Shown here piece by piece: positions 44,163-51,817 of a stretch of DNA of 64,000 bases (position 1 is its first letter; each line of letters opens with the position of its first letter). The notes under the pieces are model-generated. The model worked only from the letters and a program-made list of their open reading frames with translations. It did not search any database and had not been told where the DNA came from. A program made the position numbers and the translations under genes. The stretch is from Salinibacterium sp. M195 (GTDB lineage Bacteria > Actinomycetota > Actinomycetes > Actinomycetales > Microbacteriaceae), in the NCBI RefSeq assembly GCF_019443965.1, contig NZ_CP040814.1:2542001-2606000 (forward strand), given 5' to 3'.

Positions 44163-45116
44163 ATGACTACTTACACAACTCACATCCCCGCCGGCTGGTA
44201 CCCCGACCCGCTTGGCCTTCCGCAACTGCGCTGGTGGGATAACCACACGTGGACAGATCAGATTTCTGGAGCCCGCGCTCCCCTCGTGCACCAACTCGTC
44301 GACCGGCAATTCGCGGACCCTACTGAGGTTGAATTCGAGACTGCCGCTCAGATCGACGCGGAGCCCGCATCGACGAACATCGTCGAACCACCCGAGGCAA
44401 CGCTCACGAGCACGCTGCGCCAGCTCGAAGCACCCCTTGCCACGGATGCCGTCGACTCCGCGAGCGCTGGCGACCCGACAGTGGATTACCGCGACAGCGC
44501 CCGTGACGACGCAGCTTTCCCCGCCGCGACGTCAGAATGGGCCCACGTTGCCGAGGCAGTCAAAATTGCGTCGAGTAGCGCACAGCCGACCGTGTTGGCG
44601 ATCACGTCATCCAGTTTTCCGATGCTCGTCATTGATGTGTCGGAGCGTGCGTACTGGTGGAAAGCCGAGATTGCCGCTTTCCCGACGCACCCCGCAGACA
44701 TCAACATCCGCAGCCATGTTCGCGAAGAAGTCATCATGCCTACGGGAGCCGGTTTCGACCTGAGCCCATTGCTCTGGATGACCGGCACTACCGGCTATGC
44801 GGATGCGTCGGCACCCTGGCTCACCGACGGTGCGCGTTATCGCCTGCGCCGCTGGCCCAATATTACGAACTTGCCGCACGATGCTGACCAGCTGCGGATG
44901 ACCTCGATACTGAGCCATGCGCCATTGTCGGCGAACGAGCTCTCGGCTATCGCGGAGACGACTCCAGCAGCAGCGAATGCTCTCCTCGCGGCGCTGAGCC
45001 TGATGAATATTCTGCGGGTGCTTCCGGGCGCCAGCGATGAAGAGATTGGTGCACCGGCTCCCGCTGCGGCGCCTCGTGGCTTCTTTGCGCGCTTGCGTGG
45101 TCGCCACACCAAGTAA
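44163..45116 (+). CDS. DUF2510 protein with C-terminal winged-helix-like region
   Basis: A 317-residue protein of unknown function. The N-terminus is a DUF2510 module (HIPAGWYPDPLGLPQLRWWD, residues 8-27, with the conserved WYPDP and RWWDG/N-TW pattern). A Glu/Asp/Ala-rich linker (about 45-145) follows, then a folded central domain (about 146-240, with VLAITSSSFPMLVIDVSERAYWW split by Ser/Phe positions) and near 242-288 a helical part (SILSHAPLSANELSAIAETTPA...) that looks like a winged HTH, similar in layout to the DUF742 (CvnC) partner of conservons. The tail is basic. GGAGGCG precedes the ATG. Function by association with the GTPase/roadblock pair; a regulatory output role is inference. 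Confidence 0.7.
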   Translation: MTTYTTHIPAGWYPDPLGLPQLRWWDNHTWTDQISGARAPLVHQLVDRQFADPTEVEFETAAQIDAEPASTNIVEPPEATLTSTLRQLEAPLATDAVDSASAGDPTVDYRDSARDDAAFPAATSEWAHVAEAVKIASSSAQPTVLAITSSSFPMLVIDVSERAYWWKAEIAAFPTHPADINIRSHVREEVIMPTGAGFDLSPLLWMTGTTGYADASAPWLTDGARYRLRRWPNITNLPHDADQLRMTSILSHAPLSANELSAIAETTPAAANALLAALSLMNILRVLPGASDEEIGAPAPAAAPRGFFARLRGRHTK

Positions 45117-45124
45117 CCGTGTGA

Positions 45125-45166
45125 AGCCGAGCGGGTGGGTTCCTTACCCGATTCGCCCGCTCGGCT
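45125..45166. terminator. hairpin after the DUF2510 gene
   Basis: AGCCGAGCGGG (45125-45135) and CCCGCTCGGCT (45156-45166) pair perfectly over 11 bases, with a 20-base loop that has its own short pairing (GGGT with ACCC). There is no strong T-run after it. It probably ends the cassette transcript. Confidence 0.55.
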
Positions 45167-45182
45167 GAACATTCCTTGACTT

Positions 45183-45200
45183 CTATCTCTATATAGATAG
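45183..45200. promoter_or_regulatory. palindrome before padR, probable PadR operator
   Basis: CTATCTCTATATAGATAG is an 18-base inverted repeat with 8 of 9 pairs, ending 10 bases before the padR ATG. It overlaps the likely -10 (TATATA). Its position fits autorepression by the PadR protein. Confidence 0.6.
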
Positions 45201-45210
45201 ATTTAAGGGC

Positions 45211-45549
45211 ATGGAGCCCCTATCTCGCATTACCGCGGCCACGCTCGACGTGATTGAAGCACTCACGTCCGCACCGAACCCCCTCTGGGGTCTCCGAATC
45301 GTCAAGAGCACTGGCCGCCCTGCCGGCAGCGTGTATCCCATCCTGGAGCGACTCGAACGACTGGGGTGGGTCACCTCCCAGTGGGAAGATGACTCGAAAC
45401 GCTCCGGCCCCCGCCGCCGCCTTTATGAACTGACCTCGGATGGTGCGGCATCAGCACCGGCACTTATCTCGTCGCAGCGCGCCATCGCCGATCCCAGCAC
45501 AACCCCGCGAGGCACGTCTGCAGTTCGCTCATTCGGTGCTTCCGCGTGA
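45211..45549 (+). CDS. PadR family transcriptional regulator
   Basis: A 112-residue PadR-like winged-helix protein. The HTH region NPLWGLRIVKSTGRPAGSVYPILERLERLGWV contains the family signature (GSVYPILERLE) and is followed by a wing, SGPRRRLYELTSDGAA. The usual C-terminal dimer helix is nearly absent, as in short (s2-type) PadR proteins. Its stop overlaps the start of the membrane protein gene (GTGA at 45546-45549). Such pairs are common: PadR controls the coupled membrane protein gene. Confidence 0.85.
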   Translation: MEPLSRITAATLDVIEALTSAPNPLWGLRIVKSTGRPAGSVYPILERLERLGWVTSQWEDDSKRSGPRRRLYELTSDGAASAPALISSQRAIADPSTTPRGTSAVRSFGASA

Positions 45550-46700
45550 CCCTGTCGCAGCGCGCCATCAACGCCATCGCCCGCACCCTCCCGGCCGCAG
45601 CCCGAGAACGCTATCGCGAAGAGTGGCGCGCCGATCTCTCCGGGGCCGCCGAATTAGACATGACTACAGCGTCTGTCGTGTGGGGTGCCGCGGTGACCTC
45701 CGTGACCATCGACCGAGATGCGCCGGAAGTTACCGGTATGACATTGAGCACACTCGCAGCTCGCCGGGCACGCTGGGCATTGGCCGCCTTCATCAGTGCC
45801 GGTGTTCTCGGAGTTGGGCTGCTGATTTGGGGCGGGTATGGACTTCCAGGAACAACCACCGCGCTCAGCGCCCAGCTCTTAGCAGCAGCGGCATCATTGC
45901 TAAAAATTGCCGCCATTGCCTTCGTCGTGATCGGGATGCTCGCGACCGTGCGCGCGATCATCACCCAGAGAGTCGCCTCCAGCCACGCTGGCACTGCGAC
46001 TAGCCGTAAGACTCTCCTGCGGCCGACCTCCGTGACCGTCTGGGTGCTCATCGCGGCGGCCGTGACGATCGGACTCCTGATGGTGGTGCCAGTGGCCATC
46101 TTCGCCATTGCAGCGCTGGCTACTCCCGTGGTACTGACGATCGTGATCAGCGGGCGTGGTCGCCTCGGCTCTGTTCCGATTCGCGCACGAACGCGAGTGC
46201 TCATCGGGGTCGCGACTGTCATTGCCACGGCAGCGACTGTTGGCTTAGGCACGCTGCATATCGTGGTCTGGAACCCGCTAGCAGCGGTCCCCGGGCTCAG
46301 TCTCGATGACATCTATGCTCAAATGGCAGCGGCAGGAGAGTCACCGTTCCCCTACTTGATCTGGGTCTGGGGAGCGTTCTGGTTGCTTGCCGCACTAGCG
46401 TTTGGTATCGCCTGCGTCACCCCCAAGCTCAGCCGCACAATCTCCGTTCAAGCGCTCGCGGCAAGCGCACTAGCCATCCCCGGTCTGGCACTCTCCTTCC
46501 ACGCCTTTGCCGGATTCAACATGGGGATGTCGATGGCCGACACCTTCGAGATCTACGGCGGCGACGCGGCACTCTCTGGTCCAGCACTGGCGATGGCGGG
46601 GCAGCTCTGTCTCGTGGCTGCAGTGTGGCTCGCGCTACTCCCGGCACGAACGAACGCGGGCCGCCTACCTGAGCAGACGACCCGCGTCGTAACGAACTAG
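45546..46700 (+). CDS. membrane protein coupled to PadR
   Basis: A 384-residue protein with GTG start. A cytosolic head (about 1-75) with RTLPAAARERYREEWRADL is followed by about eight to ten hydrophobic segments from residue 77 to 375, for example WALAAFISAGVLGVGLLIWG and VLIAAAVTIGLLMVVPVAIFA. The head sequence ending in ERYREEWRADL is widely found at the start of actinobacterial membrane proteins that follow PadR genes. No enzyme motif is visible. The role is not known. Confidence 0.75.
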   Translation: MTLSQRAINAIARTLPAAARERYREEWRADLSGAAELDMTTASVVWGAAVTSVTIDRDAPEVTGMTLSTLAARRARWALAAFISAGVLGVGLLIWGGYGLPGTTTALSAQLLAAAASLLKIAAIAFVVIGMLATVRAIITQRVASSHAGTATSRKTLLRPTSVTVWVLIAAAVTIGLLMVVPVAIFAIAALATPVVLTIVISGRGRLGSVPIRARTRVLIGVATVIATAATVGLGTLHIVVWNPLAAVPGLSLDDIYAQMAAAGESPFPYLIWVWGAFWLLAALAFGIACVTPKLSRTISVQALAASALAIPGLALSFHAFAGFNMGMSMADTFEIYGGDAALSGPALAMAGQLCLVAAVWLALLPARTNAGRLPEQTTRVVTN

Positions 46701-46724
46701 CGTGCCCCTGCGGGCCTGAGTCGC

Positions 46725-47711
46725 TTAGCTGTGAACCGCAGCGAGAGTGCGGCGGTCGTCAAGCAACTGAGGCCACAACTTTCGACGGTCACGCACAACG
46801 AAACCGCGCGCAATGAAGCGATCCTTGCCGTCGAAGCGAGGGGTGTAAAGCCCACGACCGTGCATGGCGCGCAGATTGTCGAGCATCAAGAGATCTCCCC
46901 GCTGCAACACATGGGCATCACGGTGCGCGATATAGGTCTCGACGACACGCTCGAGCAGACCCTGAGATTCGACAGTGGTGCCCCGCATGAGGTTCTGGTC
47001 GACCAAAATGTAGGGGTCATCTGCGGGACCAGTAAGGATCGGGAACGGTCCACGCACCTCATCCGGCTTCGGAACAAAGGGTTGGAAGGACTCGTCGATC
47101 GTTGTCTCCCAGAGCGGCAAACGCAACAGCGCAAGGTCTTCCTCCGACATATGCTGCATTAGCTTGCGACCCGAGAACGCATAGGTCTTCGCATTTTCAT
47201 CCCCTCGGAGCGCTCCGAGGATGACGTAGTCAGGCTTGAAGTCCGAGAAGCATTGCTCGGTGTGAGCTTCGAGCTCCACCTTCGAGCCCTGCGACTGCTG
47301 GGTTACGGCGAGTTTCGGGTTAGGGACCATGTCCTGAATAAGGTGGCCGTTGCCCTCAGCCTCGTAAGCGACCATGCTCCCGAGGAGGTGGGCAAGTATC
47401 GCCATCTCTTTAGCGAAAACAGTGCGTGCACCGAGGCCATTCTTGTTGTTCAGCGGGGTATCGATAAGGTCTTCGTCGACATACAAACCACGCACAACCA
47501 TGATGCCGGTTTCAGAACCAACGTCAGCAAAATTCAGAACAGCAGCACGGACCTCTTCTGGCAAACCAAACGCCGCAGCAAGCGCCTGACGACCGAAGTC
47601 ATCGGGGCTCTCATTGGGGTGCGCAGTTATGCTCTCTGCAGCAAGACGGATAGCGTCAGCGCTAGCCGGGTCAAGAGTGAAAAGACTCGATTGGAGCTCG
47701 TGAACGGTAAT
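46725..47711 (-). CDS. Fe(II)/2-oxoglutarate dioxygenase, clavaminate synthase-like, with non-canonical start
   Basis: A protein of about 328 residues similar to clavaminate synthase/AsnO/VioC-type amino acid hydroxylases. The iron ligands are in LEAHTEQCF (HxE near 47262, His150 and Glu152) and the distal AMHGRGLY. 2-oxoglutarate binding is suggested by RFIARGFVVRD. Coding sequence continues past the first possible TTG (47564) by nearly 50 residues, with the family-like opening VHELQSSLFTLDPASAD, then meets a stop at 47751-47753 with no ATG, GTG or TTG in between. The most plausible start is ATT at 47711-47709, with AAAGGGG about 6 bases before it. Rare AUU starts are known (infC); a mutated start codon is the other option. 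The substrate is unknown. Confidence 0.72.
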   Translation of the reverse strand: MTVHELQSSLFTLDPASADAIRLAAESITAHPNESPDDFGRQALAAAFGLPEEVRAAVLNFADVGSETGIMVVRGLYVDEDLIDTPLNNKNGLGARTVFAKEMAILAHLLGSMVAYEAEGNGHLIQDMVPNPKLAVTQQSQGSKVELEAHTEQCFSDFKPDYVILGALRGDENAKTYAFSGRKLMQHMSEEDLALLRLPLWETTIDESFQPFVPKPDEVRGPFPILTGPADDPYILVDQNLMRGTTVESQGLLERVVETYIAHRDAHVLQRGDLLMLDNLRAMHGRGLYTPRFDGKDRFIARGFVVRDRRKLWPQLLDDRRTLAAVHS

Positions 47712-47935
47712 GTCGCACCCCTTTACTTCGTGCGGCGCGCAAGCTGTGGCTTACGTGGCTCACGGAACGAGCGCTCGCAGACATCGCCTCCAATGGGAAG
47801 GCACTTCATAAATTACACCGTTTGGCCCCAAAAGGAAGAGGTTCGATGAACAATTCCTTTGCGTTCCACGCAAGAAAAAACCGCAACCAGAAGTGAACGT
47901 TGGCGGGCAGTTCTCGCGATAAGATTGTCCGGTCA
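47712..47935. other. intergenic region between oxygenase and tRNA-Leu
   Basis: A 224-base gap with the promoter of the minus-strand oxygenase and that of tRNA-Leu. On the plus strand the nearest words are TTCTCG and AAGATT just before the tRNA; no convincing promoter pair or hairpin is seen. Confidence 0.25.
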
Positions 47936-48017
47936 GCGGGAGTGGTGAAATTGGTATACACGCAGGATTTAGGTTCCTGTGCTTTCGAGCGTGCGGGTTC
48001 AAGTCCCGCCTTCCGCA
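47936..48017 (+). tRNA. tRNA-Leu (anticodon UAG)
   Basis: The acceptor stem GCGGGAG pairs with CTTCCGC (one G-T wobble), discriminator A at 48017. Anticodon stem CAGGA/TCCTG with the loop TTTAGGT gives anticodon TAG. The variable arm TGCTTTCGAGCG is long, as in all tRNA-Leu, and the T-arm GCGGGTTCAAGTCCCGC is perfect. CCA is not encoded. It reads CUA and, by wobble, other CUN leucine codons. Confidence 0.95.
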
Positions 48018-48129
48018 CAACATAGATCGCACAGCTCTGAGTGCACGACACTGAGCACACATCACGGATTGCACTTAGCCGAGTGCACTTCGCCGGGCGC
48101 GACTCACATTGCCGTTCCACAGGGCGCGC

Positions 48130-48169
48130 AAAGAAAAGGCGCACGCTGAGCTTTCGCTCAATGCGCACC
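48130..48169 (-). terminator. Rho-independent terminator after the dehydrogenase pseudogene
   Basis: On the minus strand GGTGCGCATTGAGC, loop GAAA, GCTCAGCGTGCGCC form a 14-position stem with 13 pairs (some G-U), followed by TTTTCTTT. It lies 21 bases after the pseudogene stop. Confidence 0.85.
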
Positions 48170-48190
48170 CGCCCCCGACCGGATCCCGGT

Positions 48191-49109
48191 CTAGTTGGCC
48201 GAGGTTTCTTCTGCGGCCACGACGGTCTTACCGATAGCGCTGCCGGTTTCCACGAGCGCGTGCGCGGCGCGCAACTGTTGTGCGTTGAGCGGGCTAAACG
48301 TGCGCGTGAGCGTGGTGTGGATGCGTCCGGCATCCACTAGATCTGCTACCTCGTTGAGAAGCTGGTGTTGCAGCACCATGTCTGCGGTGTGCTGCGCTGA
48401 GCGGGTGAACATGAGCTCCCAGTGCCAGCTCAGAGCTTTCGCCTTGAGGGAGAGCAGGTCGAGCTCTGCCTCATCGTCGATCGCCACGATCTCACCGAAC
48501 GGCTTGAGCAGCTCGACGATGGCCGGCAAGTTCTTTCCTGTCTGCGAAGTGAATACCCAGTCGACACCCCCTGACGCGACTTCGGCTACGTTGGCCGCGA
48601 GATCCCCGCGGTGGCTGACGACAGCATCCGCCCCCATCTTGGTGACCCATTCGCGAGTTTCGTCACGTGATGCCGTAGCAATCACGCGCACACCGGTGAG
48701 CTCTTTCGCGAGTTGAATGAGAATGGAACCCACTCCCCCAGCGGCACCAAGAACGAGAAGGGTTCCGGTGCTGGCGCGAGTAGCTTCCGGGGCGGGTGAT
48801 GCTTCCTGCGTACCAAACCTCATCGCCCGGTTGGAACAGCGTTGCCTCTGGACCGACTGCTCTCACGACCCCGGACGCGTCCCATCCGATGATCTTGTCG
48901 ACAAAACCGCCACCAGCGCGAACCTTCACATCGACGGGGTTGACCGAAACTGCGGCAACTTCCACGAGGATGTCGTGACCGGTTGGCGCCTCAACGATCA
49001 GTTCTTCGTCAACCAGGCTGCCGTCACCGTCAATCGGCCCGCTCGCTCGAGTAAAGACCGCGGGAGCGGCAGAGCCAATACTGAAGGGGAAAGAGGATGA
49101 CGTGTTCAC
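48191..49109 (-). pseudogene. broken zinc-type alcohol dehydrogenase/quinone reductase
   Basis: Two frames hold the two halves of one medium-chain dehydrogenase (zinc-binding alcohol dehydrogenase family). The N-terminal half runs from 49109 (VEVAAVSVNPVDVKVRAGGG, IIGWDASGVVRAVG, GDEVWYAGSITRPGS). The C-terminal half, in a different frame, starts near 48785 with GTLLVLGAAGGVGSI and continues to LSWHWELMFTRSAQH and the stop at 48191. From the family layout, roughly 45-50 residues that join the halves (the usual NAEFHLVDERIVG...LPLTTITAWE part) are missing, so an internal deletion near 48790-48800 also shifted the frame. Not functional as it stands. HxlR is 97 bases upstream on the same strand. 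Confidence 0.88.
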
Positions 49110-49205
49110 TTGGGGTCCTTTGCGTGGTCGCTAACGTGTAGCCCTCACGCTAAACCGCCCATAGTGGTGACCCGCAAGGGAGGCAAGTTACCCCGAGGTA
49201 AGCGT

Positions 49206-49589
49206 TTAGACGAGTGCGCGTGCGGCCTCGGTGCGTTGCGCGTGCTCGAGTTGTGACTCTGCCCACACCCGCAAAGCTTCAAGAGGAACTCCGGCTTCTT
49301 GGCCAAGTTGGGTCAAAGAGTACTCGACCCGAAGGGGAACTTCGGCGAAGACCTCGCGGTCGACGATTCCGTAGTCTTCAAGGCGACGGAGGGTGCTGGT
49401 CAAAACTTTGGGCGAAATACCGTCAAGATGACGCTGCAGTTCTCCAAAACGCATGCGGCCACCTAAGAGAGCACCGATCGCGAGCGCCGACCATTTGCTT
49501 GCGACAACATCCAAGAGATCGCGGCAGGGGCATGTCGCCGAAAATACGTTGCCAACGTGGCTCTCGTTGTGCTCGCGCTCGAAGTCCAT
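49206..49589 (-). CDS. HxlR family transcriptional regulator
   Basis: A 127-residue winged-helix protein with the HxlR layout: N-terminal Cys segment TCPCRDLLDVVASKWSALAIGALL, then MRFGELQRHLDGISPKVLTSTLRRLEDYGIVDREVF and the wing VPLRVEYSLTQLG. Two Cys near the N-terminus (CPC) could act as a redox or aldehyde sensor, as in HypR/YodB. AAAGGATCGTC before the ATG at 49589 is the binding site, so the longer upstream frame is rejected. HxlR proteins often control dehydrogenase or quinone reductase genes; here the downstream gene is broken. Confidence 0.9.
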   Translation of the reverse strand: MDFEREHNESHVGNVFSATCPCRDLLDVVASKWSALAIGALLGGRMRFGELQRHLDGISPKVLTSTLRRLEDYGIVDREVFAEVPLRVEYSLTQLGQEAGVPLEALRVWAESQLEHAQRTEAARALV

Positions 49590-49601
49590 GACGATCCTTT
49601 C

Positions 49602-49626
49602 GATAGTTACTATCCGAATGATAGTT
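49602..49626. promoter_or_regulatory. HxlR operator
   Basis: GATAGTTACTATC (49602-49614) is a perfect inverted repeat (6+1+6). A further half-site GATAGTT is at 49620-49626. They lie 13-37 bases before the HxlR start, where an autoregulatory operator would sit. Confidence 0.7.
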
Positions 49627-49756
49627 GATGAGGGTGCTCGAGCACAGATGCGGGGGTATCCCCCACAGCGACGGCCCCGCCACACGCGGTACCCTCTATC
49701 TACATAGCTAATGTCGCCGACTACGCGCACCTAGCCGACGATTCTGGAGTTCCCCC

Positions 49757-50497
49757 GTGGTAGGCACTGCCCTAATACCCTGGCTCGATCCCGAAAACCT
49801 CATCGAAGGCTTCGGTGCCTTCGCCCTGCTCGGCGTTCTCTTCATCGTGTTTGCCGAGACAGGGCTTCTCGTTGGCTTTTTCCTTCCGGGTGACACCCTG
49901 CTTATCATCACCGGCATTCTGACGTTTACCCCCGGCGGCATTGAGCTCGATATTTGGTGGGTATGCCTTTCCATTAGCGTCGCGGCGTTTCTTGGCGGAG
50001 AAGTCGGTTATCTGATCGGCCACAAGGCAGGGCCCCGGATCTTTGAACGCAAAGAAACCGGACTCTTTAGCGTGGAGAATGTCAAACGCACCAACGCGTT
50101 CTTCACCCGTTTCGGCGGCCTTGCTGTGATTCTCGCTCGTTTCGTTCCGGTGGTGCGCACCTTCGCCCCCATCGCGGCGGGTGTTGGGCACATGAACTAC
50201 CGCAAGTACAGCCTGTATAACGCGATCGGCGCCCTCGTTTGGGGCTCGGGCCTCACGTATGCGGGCTACTTGTTGGGCAATATCCCACCGCTGAGGGACT
50301 TCATCGTCGGTTACATCGACTTGATCCTGCTGGCCGCCGTCGCAGTGTCAATACTGCCAACGGTGTTTCACCTCGTGCGGTCGTCACACAAAGCCAAGAA
50401 GGCCCGCGAGGCCGGCCACGGAGATGCCCCCAGCGATAACGAAGCCGAAGCGCTCGCTCTCCACCCGAAAGACTTCGACCAGAACCTCACCGACTAG
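49757..50497 (+). CDS. DedA family membrane protein
   Basis: A 246-residue DedA/SNARE-associated membrane protein with GTG start. Motif regions FAETGLLVGFFLPGDTLLIITG, FLGGEVGYLIGHKAGPRIF and VILARFVPVVRTFAPIAAGVGHM (with the conserved R-F-x-P-x-x-R-T/A-F) are present. About five or six helices, cytosolic acidic tail. DedA proteins move or flip undecaprenyl phosphate or other lipids and affect membrane potential. Stands alone, convergent to the HEAT-repeat gene. Confidence 0.92.
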   Translation: MVGTALIPWLDPENLIEGFGAFALLGVLFIVFAETGLLVGFFLPGDTLLIITGILTFTPGGIELDIWWVCLSISVAAFLGGEVGYLIGHKAGPRIFERKETGLFSVENVKRTNAFFTRFGGLAVILARFVPVVRTFAPIAAGVGHMNYRKYSLYNAIGALVWGSGLTYAGYLLGNIPPLRDFIVGYIDLILLAAVAVSILPTVFHLVRSSHKAKKAREAGHGDAPSDNEAEALALHPKDFDQNLTD

Positions 50498-50535
50498 GTC
50501 GTCGAAAGAGTACCGCGCTACCCACGCGGAGACAG

Positions 50536-51078
50536 TTACTGGGCGAGTCGCTTACGGAGAGCTTCTACCGACTGCTGAGCGCTGCGACGAACTTCAATAT
50601 CTTCGTCCTTGACGAGTGCCGACATCGCGTCGATGTCGTCTGCAGAGCCGACAGTTCCCAAAGCACGAGCCGCTGATGCGCGAACGCGGGCAGTTTCATC
50701 GGTGAGGAGCGCCACAAGCTGTTCGCGCGCATCGAGTCGACGAGTAGCAACCACACGCGTCGCCATTTCGCGCACTCGCCACGCTTGGTTACTGAGAGCA
50801 GCGCGCACAGCATCCGCAGCGCTGTCATCCCACGCGTGCAGTAGTGCGCGCGTTCCCCACAGCTCGGGCCAGTAAAGCACTGGAGCACCATCGAGGATGC
50901 CCTGGGCGTGCTCACCGCCAACGATCAGCAAAAACTCTTTGCCTTCGTTATTGCCCGCAATGAGCGAGACAGCGCGCTCAACGATGACGGCTTCGCCATG
51001 GCGTGCGCTAGCGGCCGCGATGCGGGCTGCAATGGGGAGTTCAAGATTTACGGCGTGGGGATCATCATGTTCAGACAC
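50536..51078 (-). CDS. HEAT-repeat protein
   Basis: A 180-residue soluble protein. The C-terminal ~85 residues form HEAT/PBS-lyase-like helical repeats (LLHAWDDSAADAVRAALSNQAWRVREMATRVVA, LDAREQLVALLTDETARVRASAARALG, DIDAMSALVKDEDIEVRRSAQQSVEAL). The first half is an alpha/beta-like region of unknown kind. Such repeats bind other proteins. It follows rdgB by 71 bases on the same strand; no function can be given. Confidence 0.8.
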   Translation of the reverse strand: MSEHDDPHAVNLELPIAARIAAASARHGEAVIVERAVSLIAGNNEGKEFLLIVGGEHAQGILDGAPVLYWPELWGTRALLHAWDDSAADAVRAALSNQAWRVREMATRVVATRRLDAREQLVALLTDETARVRASAARALGTVGSADDIDAMSALVKDEDIEVRRSAQQSVEALRKRLAQ

Positions 51079-51149
51079 GCCTCAACCCTACGTTGTTGCG
51101 CTCGATACCGAGACCGCACGGCACATTCTGGGGTGAGAGCTACCAGTAA

Positions 51150-51815
51150 CTACTGGTCACCGAGCAGTTGGGCGCGCACGATCGGCATGATTGCGGCGAA
51201 AGCCTGAGCGCGGTGGCTGAGAGCATCCTTCTGATCAGACGTCAGATCGGCTGAAGTTCCTGGCTGCCCATCCGGACAGAAAATCGGGTCATACCCGAAC
51301 CCCTCAGTTCCGCTGCGCTCGGTCGCGACGGTGCCAGGCCAGAGTGCGAGCTCCACGAACTCGCGTGCAGCAGTCCCGGCGCCGTCGGTCACTGCCTTCC
51401 CCGCTCCGGCGATGTCACCGCCATCGCCAGTCGAGCCTGCAGCCTGTGTCGGCACCACGAATGCCGCCGCGCACGCAAACTGGGCGGCACGGTCATCCAC
51501 GCCGACCAAGTTCGTCAAGAGCAGTTCGAGGTTGTCGCTGTCATTGCGCGTACCCGCATACCGCGCCGAGTGGATGCCGGGGGCACCCCCCAGCGCATCA
51601 ACACAAATCCCGGAATCGTCTGCCAGCGCTGGCAGCCCGGTGTGCGCGGCGGCGGCCCGCGCCTTGATCAGCGCATTCGCTTGGAACGTATCGCCATCCT
51701 CGACCGGCTCGGGGCCGTCATAGGCCACGAGTTCGAGACCATCGAGCGCAGGCCCAAGAATGCGGCGCAGCTCAGCGACTTTATGAGCGTTGTGGGTAGC
51801 GAGAACGATGCGCAT
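51150..51815 (-). CDS. rdgB: XTP/dITP diphosphohydrolase
   Basis: Removes non-canonical purine nucleotides (XTP, dITP) from the pool. Ham1 family: starts IVLATHNAHKVAELRRIL (substrate loop with N, K), ADDSGICVDALGGAPGIHSARYAG (catalytic and metal residues), then GTEGFGYDPIF and SHRAQAF. The 221 residues include a Gly/Ala-rich insertion of about 25 residues (TQAAGSTGDGGDIAGAGKAV) after the VVPTQ strand. Starts 3 bases after the rph stop, so it is co-translated; the murI-rph-rdgB order is common in actinobacteria. Confidence 0.94.
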   Translation of the reverse strand: MRIVLATHNAHKVAELRRILGPALDGLELVAYDGPEPVEDGDTFQANALIKARAAAAHTGLPALADDSGICVDALGGAPGIHSARYAGTRNDSDNLELLLTNLVGVDDRAAQFACAAAFVVPTQAAGSTGDGGDIAGAGKAVTDGAGTAAREFVELALWPGTVATERSGTEGFGYDPIFCPDGQPGTSADLTSDQKDALSHRAQAFAAIMPIVRAQLLGDQ

Positions 51816-51817
51816 GA

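Noticed and set aside
47936..49109. tRNA-Leu as attachment site of an integrated element, given damaged genes nearby.
   Set aside because: No integrase, no duplicated tRNA 3' end within the window and no phage or plasmid genes beside it.
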